Shown here: piece by piece, positions 36,401 through 48,400 of the stretch
Layout: every line of letters begins with the position of its first letter
Position numbering within the stretch: position 1 is the first letter of the stretch
Assembly (NCBI GenBank): GCA_012845835.1
Contig: JABAKD010000003.1
Coordinates: 3,709,171-3,773,170 of the forward strand
Direction: 5' to 3'
Length of the DNA: 64,000 bases
From: Undaria pinnatifida
Taxonomy: Eukaryota; Sar; Phaeophyceae; Laminariales; Alariaceae
Notes under the pieces: generated by a model
Told to the model about the DNA's origin: nothing
The model's input: only the letters and a program-made list of their open reading frames with translations
Databases searched by the model: none
Program-made: the position numbers and the translations under genes

Positions 36401-39400
36401 GAAAGCTTCCATAAACGTTTCCGCGAAAGTTACTTCCATGAAAGCCTCCAAAACTTCCGCGAAAGCTTTCATTACTTCCATGAAAGCTTTCGTGGAAGTT
36501 ACTTCCATGGAAGCTTTTGTGGAGGCTTTCGTAGAAGCTCCCGTGGAAGCTTTCATATATTCCATATGTTCCATGGAAGCTTCCATAGCTTCCATATCTT
36601 CCATGCAAGCGGTGAAAGCTTCCAAAGCTTCCATAAAAGCGGTATAAGGTTCCACGGAAGCGTTCATGAGCTTCCACGCAAAATGCAAGTAGTGCCGGAG
36701 ACCGTTCAGATCACACGAATCTCACCCGGCAAATGGATTTATCTTGCAGCCACGCAGATCTTACACACCAAGGATCTGTCTGACTCGAATAATATAGATC
36801 ACGAAGACGTTGGATCTGATGTATCCGCCATATGTAAACTGTACTCACCTATGTGTTCAGCAGCTTCTGTTGCCCTCCACGATATGTTTTACACTCTTTA
36901 CTATGATCGGCATGTTGTTTTTCAATGCGTAATACTTCGTAGTATACAGCCATGAGGTGTTTGCGGAAAATAGTCTTCGGCATTACACAAAACGCCTTTT
37001 CAGAAGTTTGGTTACAGGACTCACGTAAGCATATCTAGACGTGAATAATGAACTCACTCCTGTTGTCCTCGAAAATGTTCTTGTACACTTTGCAGTCGGA
37101 ACTTTCGTAGAGAGCCAGCCCGGAATCCGAGTTGTTGTATGAGTAGTTATCCCTAACCAGCGCTCGGTCACAAGATCGGTGCAGCATGATGCCGTTCTCC
37201 GCGTTGTTGAAAACCTATCGAAGGCGTTTTCATCGAGGGAGGGGGAGGGTGGTGAACATGGGCCACGGGTTCGGTCTCTCGACCCTCTCATTGCTGCATT
37301 TTTGTTTCCCACACGTACTCCGAGCCATTTGTCCCCGGAGCATGACCGGGTTCTCCCGGTTGCCGTAAACCTATTGAAGGTGTTTGTGCGGGAGGGGGTT
37401 GGGGTCGACGGTGTTCGCGATGTCGCATGTGGCCGTGGTACGGCCTTGTTGCTTCAAGAGGGAAACGTTGACGGATAAAACTGACCATTGCAGCATCCTC
37501 TACGCAAAGCATCCCGGGCTGACAGCTGACGACGATTTTTGCTGTCAATCTCCAAGGCAAGAATCGTTCTACGGTAGGTAGCACCCCCAACGTTTCGTTT
37601 AGGAAATAACCTGTCTTGAAACCCAGCTGCCGGCTGTACCTCCTGAAGTATGGTCTCCCTTGACACCCGGACGTCTTCGCTCGATACTACCACTAGTCCT
37701 TTGCAAACAGGAAAGCAAATAAAAAGGGTCTGTGCAATAACTTCCTTCCTGGTGTCGAGCAGCCATGAAAGGTTCGTTGAAGAAAATCGCCTTTTGTTTT
37801 GGCGGGGGGGGGGGGGGATATCGCAGAATCAGTCGCAAGTGCCCGTAACACACGCGAATTGCTCGCACTGCTGCTGTGTGTGCTGCACCCTCGCACCACG
37901 ACAAGAACGCGCCTATTGCGTCTTGGCCCCTAGATATTGGCGCCAATATGGATACCATAGATTTCGTCATGGATGTAGGCATCATCACAGGATAGATGGA
38001 CTATGATCCCGTTCTTCCCGTTGTTGCAAACCTATCGATAGCATTCAGGTAGGAGGAAGTTGGGGGATCCACGGACTTGGCGCCCCGAAAGAAAATCCTG
38101 CTCAAGTTGGTCTTACCCCAAAGGGTAGGTTCACAACCGCTATATATAAAGCGCGTGCGTGTCTGGTAATACCACTACCATGTTTTCTTCAACGATTGCG
38201 GACCGCACGTGCATGTGCGTGCATGTCTAGTACATTATATATCAGGAAGTACTGCTGTGTGAATAAATGGTTTGCTCGCAGCATCTTTCTGATAAAAATT
38301 GACGTGGCCAAAGGTAAAAAGTTGCCTCTGGGGCGGATGGGTTCGAGATGAGCCTTCGACATATGCTTGTAGCGGAAATGGCAGCAACATATTTACCCGA
38401 GGGGTCCGACGGTGGAAGGTCGTGATCACGCCTTCCACATTTGCCCTAAACCCTTCCGCGCCTTCTTCCTTCCCCCCGTCTCGCCAGACAAGTCGTAGGC
38501 GCAATTAACTCCAACGTCAACGCAAAGTTTGTACCAGGCGTAGAGGGTACGGTATTGTTTGTACGACAGCTCACCGTGTTTTTCTTGATAGTGATGTCTG
38601 TACACCTCTTCGACGCGACTGGTGAGCACGATAGTCACGGGAGTCGTCCAGCAAACACGGAACGTCCGGTCGGCAGTACAGACAAAGGGGCGAAACAAGC
38701 ATCACTATTAGCCACGGAAACGAAACCAATCGGGACTTATGTTTGCGACGTAGACACGACTCAAATTTACTTCTGCGTGTGAAGTTGGGCATGCGCCGTT
38801 TTTGATCTTAACGTCTAATCGACTGTAATGGATCATCACGAGGGTCAAGGACCCGACGGGTGCGGCACGAGATTCCCCACCAACGAGTCGCACACAGAAT
38901 ACGACATAATCGATTGGAACTTTAATGCGACAATGCCTCAACTTCTGGACACCGGTCAACCCATGGAAACTTCAACGCGAGATCTCGACGAGCATATCAT
39001 ACCCAAGCACACGGGGGTCCCAATGAATAGCAGCAATGCTGACCGCAACGGTTAGTTTGATAGGAGAGGGTTGCCCAACATATTCAAACGGAAGAAGCCG
39101 GACCCGAGACGCTAGACGGTTAAGCAACACCGGCGCCAACATCCCATCGTTAGGACAAGCGAATGCCTCAAATCTAGACCGCCAGCCCCGACGCCCTCCG
39201 TTCGAACGGCCAACGATCCTCACGGAACACATATACGGAACACATATCGAACAGCAGCAATTTCCGAGTAACTAGGTTATCGCACAGTAGGGGTTACACC
39301 TTTTGCGCCAACTTTCATGACCGGGGTTGAGCTCTTCAAGCATAGGACCGTCGGTTCGTACGATAGTTTCACGAGCGTACTCGTGTTATAGCACTAGCGC

Positions 39401-42400
39401 ATGCAAGTGTTGGTCTGGTTATGCGAAATAATGTGACATGTTCGAGAAGTAATGTTGCTCGTGAAACATTGAGCTCCTCGCGTCAGATACGCAGAAACGC
39501 CTGCCGCACCCCAACCGTGGGCTGACTCGATATAGACAATATATAAATATATATCATACTGTTGGAGATGGTAGCAGGCGGCCTGACACATGCTACGGGG
39601 TAAAGCACACTGGATTGTATTTTTAAGGTCTTCCCTAGGGGAGTTCCACGCCTCGTTCAAATGCGTAAAGTTCGAAGAATTTGACAGTACGACACCCGAG
39701 GAAACAAAGTTCACGACCTTTTAGAGTGTACAGCAAATGTGTGTCGGGACTCCGTTTAACGGTAGTCAATGCAATTGTTCTACGGGCCGGCCCGCATAGC
39801 ATAATAAGGTGGCTCACTAATGCCGTGGTTGCCGTTGTTGTAGACCGTGTTTCCGATGATCTTGACGTTGTCGCTGTCGTCGTGGGGGTCGAAGCCGTAC
39901 TGGTGGTTGTCGTGAACGTCGTTGTACTGCCATTTGCCCCCGTCGTGTGCCCAGGAATAGTGCCCGAACCACTGCATATCGTAGGGAGGGGCAAGGGAAA
40001 ACATGAATGTACGACGAGGTACCGCCGCATGGTCACTTAAGGTTATGACTAATGCAAGGGCTTTGAGACAAGAAGCCGTGGACGGGGTTATCGTGCACGT
40101 GGTTGCATTCCCATTTTCCCTCCGTGGCTGGGAGAGTATTGACCAAGCCACTGCTTTGTCACTCCCTACGTCAGCGCACACACGACTGACATCGGCGGAA
40201 GAAGGACAAAAAAAACTAAATGAGGTAGATGCATGCAGGGCTTAAAATTAGAAACATTAGGCCTTGGAGATAATAATCCGTTGCCGTGTGATTGTCGTGG
40301 ACAAAAGCATGCTACGATACAGGTGGCGCACGTATCATTGTAGCTGGGGCTATTGGCGTCAGGAGCAGCTCTACACTGACTTTGAAGAAACGCTGAAGGC
40401 GACAACGGACGAGCAACCATGGGCCGTGGTAGTAGTTGAGCAGCAGTTTCTGAGGTCCTAACTGGAGGAGCTCAACATCTCACCCCGCACATGACTTCGA
40501 AGGCATTTAATCACGCAAATCCGACCGACACCTGTATGCGCTACAGAGCAGTTTGCTAAACCGAATGTTTTCGTGAAAGTATCAGACTAACCAGTAGCTC
40601 CTCATGCTCGAGGAGGTGAAGCCGTACCATAGGAGCTTTTTTGGTCCGAAAAGTGGAACCCCTACCGCACTACTGAGGGATGACTCGGGCTAGGCATATA
40701 CATGAACAGATGCAGCTATTTAAACGATCGGCCCAACAAGGGCAGACCCTACCGCACTATAGAGGAATTACTCGGGCTAGGTATACATTAACAACCATGA
40801 TCATGGCAACGTTGAACCCAACATGGGCAACCACTACTGCACTATAGAGGGGTCAATCGGGCTAGGTATATACGTTAACCAAGACAATCGTAGAAACGTT
40901 CGGCCCACCAAGGGCAACACCTACCGCGCTACAGAGGGATGACTCAAGCTAGGTATACATTAAACAATATCATCAGAGTGCGCTCCTGAGACCGAGGGCA
41001 CTGTCACCGCGGATACTATTACACGACAAAAATAGTAATACGTGGGAGAACAACGACAACCACCACAGCACTGCCAAGGACGCTGAAGCAACCCAAGAAG
41101 GCCCACGTGAGGCAGATCGTTCTTGTAACCCTCAAGGGGCCTTCTACGATGGAGGTGGCACTTGTTTTGGCCAACAAGGTTTCGAGCGATGGGGCCCCTC
41201 AATTGAGTGTATGTACCCACAGGACTGTCGCTGCTGTTTTAGTCTATACATCTGTCCAAATGAGGTGGGTGCTTTCTATTCCTACAGTATTCGTACAGCA
41301 TGTTACCAACGCTACTATAGAGGGGGAGGGAGTAACCCCTGATTTTCAACCAGGCTTGAGCCACTCGCACGAGATGCTCTGCACATGCCTCAATGAAAAC
41401 TAGGTTTAAAGATATTTACGTCGTGATCATTTCATCGTGGTTTCGTACCTTTAAAAGTGACGGCGCCAAACCTTGTGGCGGCAAAGGAACACGGTGGTCA
41501 CTCACGCGCGTGATCCCTGGCCATTGCTATTAGAGTGGACTACAAGCTACCCCCCTGACTCCCGGGCAAAGGTGAGGGGGTCACATTTGGCGGAAGATTT
41601 TGCAGAGACCCAGGGCCTCCTGGGCGCGGGTACTCCCTCTCGTTCGCTTGCGGTCTCAAGCTTTTGTCCTACTTGAATTTTGCGATATCAATCCTCAAGG
41701 GAATGGTAAGCTGGACTGCGCCGAAACCATGGCCCAAAGTATGTTTTGTCCGTGAGGGTAGGGAGCCACTCGTGCGATTTGACTGAAACCCGGTGTGGTG
41801 TAAATTGGCGTGTTCCCTCTACCGTCTAGGTTCGGTCCCCTGCTGACGCCTTTGTCAGACCACCCAATTCTCTCGTCGGGTTGCACTTTGGGGTTTAGTT
41901 CCTCAGTATTTGGAATATCATTGTGTTTGGGTGTAGGCAGCAGCGGCGTGACATCATGCCTCCCTCGCCGCTACAAGTAACAACGACTTCTTCCCCAATT
42001 TTCGAGCGTAAAGCACCGGGTTGCTAGCGCAGGTCTAACGAGATCACGCAATGGGACGGCAATATAATCACGATACGTACGGGCGATCGTCGAGACGTAC
42101 CAGGTAGGGTACTACGGTAAGCCAATTTAGAGTCTTAAGGCACGGCACTGCAGTTACGAAAATGACGCGACGATACTGGCAACACTTTTTGGCAGGGACA
42201 CGTTTTGACTGACGGGCCCCCTCAGCGGGGGGAAGCACCCGATGGTGTCGTTTCGGAAAACACTTTGACTAAAACCAAAACTAAAACACGACGTACGTAC
42301 GTGAGACGGAGGGTTCATTTTTGAAACCCATCTTAGCAAACCTTCGCGTGTGTGATATATATATATTCCGATCGCGCGCCTTTGTGTTTGGTGTCTGTTC

Positions 42401-45400
42401 CGTCGAATACCTAAGACCATTCGATTACGAGCCGGGTTTCAACACCCCGGTTCTCTCATCAAAGTAAAGTTTTGCTTTAATCAAAATAAACTTTTCTTTT
42501 TTGGAGGGATGTGTTTCAGACGTCCTCAAATCACCCCCCTCACGAATTATGGTGGTTGTTTCCTTCACGGCAGCACTCGTCCAGTAGATTGGGCGCTGGA
42601 TCACCTTGATTATGGTGCTATGGTGTGGTTTGAGGCCCCCGGAACTGCAGTATGGTCTGTACATTCATTTGAGGCTGGGAGGGGCTCACGTTGTGGTGGA
42701 TATCGGAGCGGTAGATGTCCCCGGTGACGCCGTAGTTGAGGCCGTTGTCGTCGTCGTAGATGTCGAGGTTGCTGTGGTCGTTGCACAGACCCCGCGCCTT
42801 GTAAGCGATCCCGTACGACTCTGCCGCGTCGTAGCCAAGATCTGGCGGTTGAACAACACCACAATAATGGTGGGGAGGAGATGGAGGGGGAGTAAGAGGG
42901 CATTCTTTGTTCGTCGGTCGCACACGTCATCATTCCTTGGTGGGCGTGGAGATTGGAGGGAATCCTTTGCGTGTTGTGCATGCAGGGTTTGCCATTGCAC
43001 AGGCGTTTAGCCCTGAAGACAATGCTATACGATCATACCCAAGGTCTGCGGGGTTCAACATTGACGGGTGGAGGTTACGGCTTTGTAAGAAGGCATCCGT
43101 TGGCGGACTGAGATTCTGCGACAGCCCCCCGCCCAAACAAGCGATAATGATTAGTAAACGTTTCATTGCGCTACTTGACACATTGAAGAATATGCCCTGA
43201 CAAAATATCTTCGTGAGTCGTTCTACTTGCTTGCCAACGACTGTTGTTGCGGTTCCGTGACAGCCCGGTACCTAAATTTCGTGTACCCCGCCAGGCCTAT
43301 CGTATCTTCGGTCGTTTGCTATCGGCCAATGCGCAAGCACGATCATCGACGTCGATCGCTCCACGCGTTCTACGATAGAGGTGCACCGCTTTTTTTCTAA
43401 TACTACCCCTCAGTGTTAGGGAGCTTGAGACCCCTCCCAAAATTCTGATTTGGAAAGAAATATAGCTGCTACCCGGATGAAAAACCTCATGGCCTAGGTA
43501 CACAACGAAAATCATGCAAAGAAAATGGCCTATTTCGGACGATTTCAGGTTAAGGAGGCCCGTCACTCAGATACCACTTCAGACGAAAAGTGATACCTCT
43601 GTAGTGGCATGCGTCGTCGCCCATAAACATTAAAAAAACCAGAAAAAAACCAAGGGACCCGCCGAAAACGAGTAAATTTTGCAGGAGTCCAAACTCAAAT
43701 GGTGAAAGTTCGTTGTCATGGAAGCCGTGAAACTTGATCATTCTCACATGCGATCTCCGAGCGGAAGATATCCATTCTAGCGTCCCCCATGTCGTTTTTA
43801 GCGTTACCGGTGCTATCCGCACACGTGTCTTGGGGTCGTCCCGTGATCTTCTCTGTGATAGCGCTCAGGTAACTGAAACAATACAATCAGCGGTTACGCA
43901 GGAGAAACAACATGGCGTTCGTCACGGGAGAGCATGCACACACACCATCTCAAACAATGCTGTGAATCACAAAGCATCACAACAACAGCCAGTGCGACTA
44001 TTTATAAAGGTAACGCTTGATGATACAGGTGCGGTTGGGCATCTTTCCCGTGAGGGCGGCCGGGGTGAAGGGGTGACCGGTACCACGGAAGATCAGGTCG
44101 GGAGGACATAGCAAATCTGGTCCTACCACACCTCCCGCTACAATAAATCGGCCAGAGTAATAAACACCTATACGCAGTTGATATCACGTCGTTATCGTTC
44201 TGACCATCCATGACGTATTTTCCATTATTTCCCTCCACCCCCCCCCAAAAAAAAACCTCTAACGCCCCCTCTTTTCCAACCACCCGCACGATCGCCTAGA
44301 CCTAGCACCACGCGTATAACAAGCCCCTACATATCTTTGATCTCACAGCCGAAGTGTATTTGAATATTATTTGTGACCCAAACCTCCTGAAATCCCCCCC
44401 CCCCCCCCCCCCTTCTCGCTCTCCCTTACTCAAACGCCCCACCTAATATCGAAATCCGCCGGAGTAATAAACTCTTCCACGCACTGGATATCACCTCATT
44501 ATCTTTCTAGAGCCATCCATGCCGCTGCTTCCCCCCCCTCGCCCCGAACGCCCCTTTCTTCCCCACCACCCGCACCATCGCCTAGACCTAGCACCACGCG
44601 TATAACAAACCCCTCACCTGAAACCCTTCCTCCCCCCCCCCCCCCCCCCCTGCCCCCCCCTCCCCCCCCCCCTGCCCCCCCCTCCCCACCCTAGCCCCCC
44701 CCCTCGCCCCCTCCCCCCCCCCCGCCCACCACCTCCCCAAACCCCCCAAACCCATCCCAACCCCACCCCCTCGAACACTCCGCCCTCTCTCTACTAACTG
44801 ATTTTACGACTTACCCCAGGATATACATGATAGCCTGATGCATTATTTCCAATACCCTCACATTTATCCCCTCAAAATAATGTATAGTTTCCACGCACAG
44901 ATTGAGCTGCCCCACACGCCCCACCCCCGCGCCAACCCCCTCCCCCCTCCCCCAATGATGAACATATATATATATATATATTTCTTCTTCTTCTCTTCTC
45001 GAAACCGTCAGATTTATCCCCTTGAAGGGATTTATAGCTTACACGCACAAATTCCCCGCCCGTCCACCCCCCCTCCCCCTTTCGCCCCCCCCCGCTCGCT
45101 TTTGATCAAAACCAGCCCCCCACGTCCTCTAAAACTCCGCCCCCCCTCACCGGTTATTCGAGTTACAGGATTCACTTGATCAAAGGATACATTTCCCTCC
45201 ACAGCTGTCAGATTTTGTCCCCCTCAGAAACGGGTTTTATAGTTTCCGCGCACAGACTGATTAACATCACCCTGTTGACCCTGATAGCTACACTGTAGTT
45301 GTAAGGGGAGTCACCGACCTGTATCCCTAATAAGGACACACAACCCGTAATGCGCGCGATCGGAGTATCACACACAGCTTGCAAAGATGAGTTTCGACGA

Positions 45401-48400
45401 AATCTTCGATCTCACAGCTGGAGTGTATTTTCATTTTTTAAAATAGTTTTGAACGAAATCCAACCCAAGAATAGGGAACATACACAGCATTTGGTCTTCC
45501 ACCAGTTTAAATCTCGAGAACACATGTTGCCAGGTCTACCGACTATAGAGAGACGGGCATGAACACACAGAGTTTTGTCACAGAGGCAGAGGCAAAAGGT
45601 CCATCGAAAGGTGGCTACGCATATCTTAATTTTCATTTTAGTCCTGATAACAGTCTAAATGGCCACTAACTTATAATAGTGAATACAGGGAATAAACGAC
45701 TTGCTGCAGTATTGCGCTGGCGCACATATATTTTTCCAAATCCCTATTCCAGAAACAGTTGATGAAGGCGTGTTGCGAACCTGCGGAGCCACGGCCAATT
45801 TTGTCAATTGCATCGGAGATAGTAGTACAAAACCCCATTATTAGTTGCTAACATTAATCTCCTTGGCCAACCCCAAGCCCCGGACGGCTCTTCTATTGGT
45901 AGCCCAACGAAGACCCTTCGAGCTATTTGCATCTCAGGAAAAAAGTTCATGACGGGAGTGTAAACCCACGGGCATCACGCTCCTTAGCAGGCGGTCTACC
46001 CATGAAGCCATACTACATGGATCACTAAATACACTGTTGATTGATTTAATCGGATTTATTTCAGTCGGAAAATACTCTGAGGTAAAAAAACTACCTGCCT
46101 ACACCGAAGTCTATGGTCTTTACGTGCCTAGCGAAGTCAATCGCAAACGGGTGTCCCAGGAGACTAAGACTTAACGAGATTGGGCGTTACGACCTCTAAG
46201 AAAGTACACACTGTTTAATATTGAAGCTCTACGAGTTGGGCCACATGTGACTGATGTTCAAACAACATGTTAGAACCATGTTTTCGTTGAGATTGTTAAT
46301 CACGCTTGCTGCGGTAGAGATACGAGAAATTTAAGCCCGGAATGGTTTCCGAATGACGGGGTTCCTTAACCCAAATTCGTCCGAAATAGGACATTTTTCT
46401 CTTCATGATTGTCGTTGTGCATCTAGGTTGTCATGGGATTTTTCATCCGGTACGTTAATGGTAGCAGCTATGTTTTTCTCCAAAATCGGTGTTTTTGGTC
46501 AAGAAACGTCTTCAGAAGTAAGAGTTAGGAAGGACATAAGTGTCGTGTCTTGACCTCCTGAAGTGAAGAAACATAAGAAAACATGTGGTATAACACCCAT
46601 ATTTGTAGCACGCGTCTGTTGCGAATGAATGCTACTTGTCAGAAACCATCATGTCGTTACTTGATAACACTTAAAGTCACCTGGAACACATTGCAAGTGG
46701 TTTGTACGACAGACCGTTTTCAGTCTGACGTTGTCTCGTTCATCGATGCGGTGCGTAGCAAGCACAAGTCTCGGCGCAGTAGAAATATCTCGGATACATG
46801 ATCCCAGCACAGCAGTTTGCACGCTAACCATATCCAGATACCTGGTGCACATGTAATACGTATTCGTAGCCTTCGTTTGCCTCCAATATTATAAACAAAC
46901 TGCCTTTATCGGGTCATCCGAAAGCAAGGCTACGAGCGTACACGAGCTAAGAGCAGATACACGCCACGTGCCATCTCATGTATGAGAGGGTTTAACCGCA
47001 TCCTCTCTTAGTACGCTTACCTTCGCCCGTCGTCAAGATCGTAGTCGTAGTCCGCAGCAAGTAGGTCCCACGATGTGATCTTCGTGTACTTGATGTCCAG
47101 TTCCCCCCCGTGGGCTCGGATGTTCAGGGTGTGAGAGCTGTTGCTCGCCTGGAGCGATACAGAGACGGGTCAAATCACCACCACGCATTTATTTCAATTA
47201 TTTCCCCATCTTCCCCCACAGCAGGCGCTAGTACAGCGAGCGAAAGGAACGAAGGGGAGCTTTCCTGTTTTACGGCACATGCATACCTGGGACCGCTTGC
47301 TGTGAGTCTTCTGGAGCGTCCGTCGACCATGAGGGCGTCCAAGCTGACGAGAGTTTTAACACGTTTAACCTGCTCCACGCAGTTGGTTGTCTATAGCAAT
47401 ATCTACTATATCTTCCTGGGTGAACACACGCCACTTCTCAGTCGTCAATTATTTGCCGGCGAACACGATATGATAAAGAATACACATGTATTCCTGCGGC
47501 AACGTGCCATATATGCAAGTAGAACAACTGGTTCCTGTCGTCCTTATTTTGATTCGAAGGTCCCATATGTTATTTTGATGCAAAGGTCCCGCATGTCTTA
47601 CAACCGGACACCCGGACACGTCAAGAAGGATAAACGAAATAGGACGCAGCAGTCATGTTGCTCATTTTGAACGGTACCCCTGCCTGTCAGGGGCGGCCAT
47701 CTTCGATGGTGGATATATATAGGCCAGTGTGGTGTGTCAAATTAACCAACATAGGAGGGTAGACGGCCGGGTTCGACGAGTCCCTCGGGCTAGCGCACGA
47801 ACCTCCGGGGCGCTCCTGCCTTCGCCGCGGACTTATTTACGAATCAGGGCCATTCCTATCTATTCAGCTGTCACGCTATAAATAGCATAGAATGGGAGCA
47901 TACGAGATGCGATAATATGAACATGCATTGTTGGTAACTTGCAGGGAAATACCTACACCAAGGCATTAATCATGAGACTCCGACGTCTGCTGCGCGAAGC
48001 TCAAGGCCGCCGGAGCCAAAACATGAGGTGAACCTGGTATATAAAAACATTTTTCCGAAAAGATATGCAACGAAGTTGGTTTAGACGTCCAAATATTGTC
48101 TTCGTGAATTTGGCCAAGTGCGTTTAGAGCCCATTTTACCGCTTTTTCACCTACGGCGGAACGCAAACATGGTTTTTCACCATGGTGTCTCCATTTAAAT
48201 GTCACTCTTGTCTAGCCAAATGGGTGCTGCCCTGTGCGAACCACGCCTTCAGGTGCTTGTTGCACGAAAATGCAAATCCGACCAAAACGTTTCGCCCGCG
48301 TGCAACATGGTAACAGCTAATCAATGACCTGCTTGGCCTGCTAGGTCTATGATACGTGGTCCACTCTCCCCTACTGAGTTGTGATTCATATATTTCACCG

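Noticed and set aside
35273-36688. Overlapping reading frames of 100-235 codons on both strands
   Set aside because: The 12/15-bp satellite unit keeps all frames open; the segment lies in an intron of a well-supported gene.
47110-47670. 186-codon plus-strand frame
   Set aside because: It runs antisense through epimerase exon 3, shows no domain and has ordinary non-coding composition beyond the exon.
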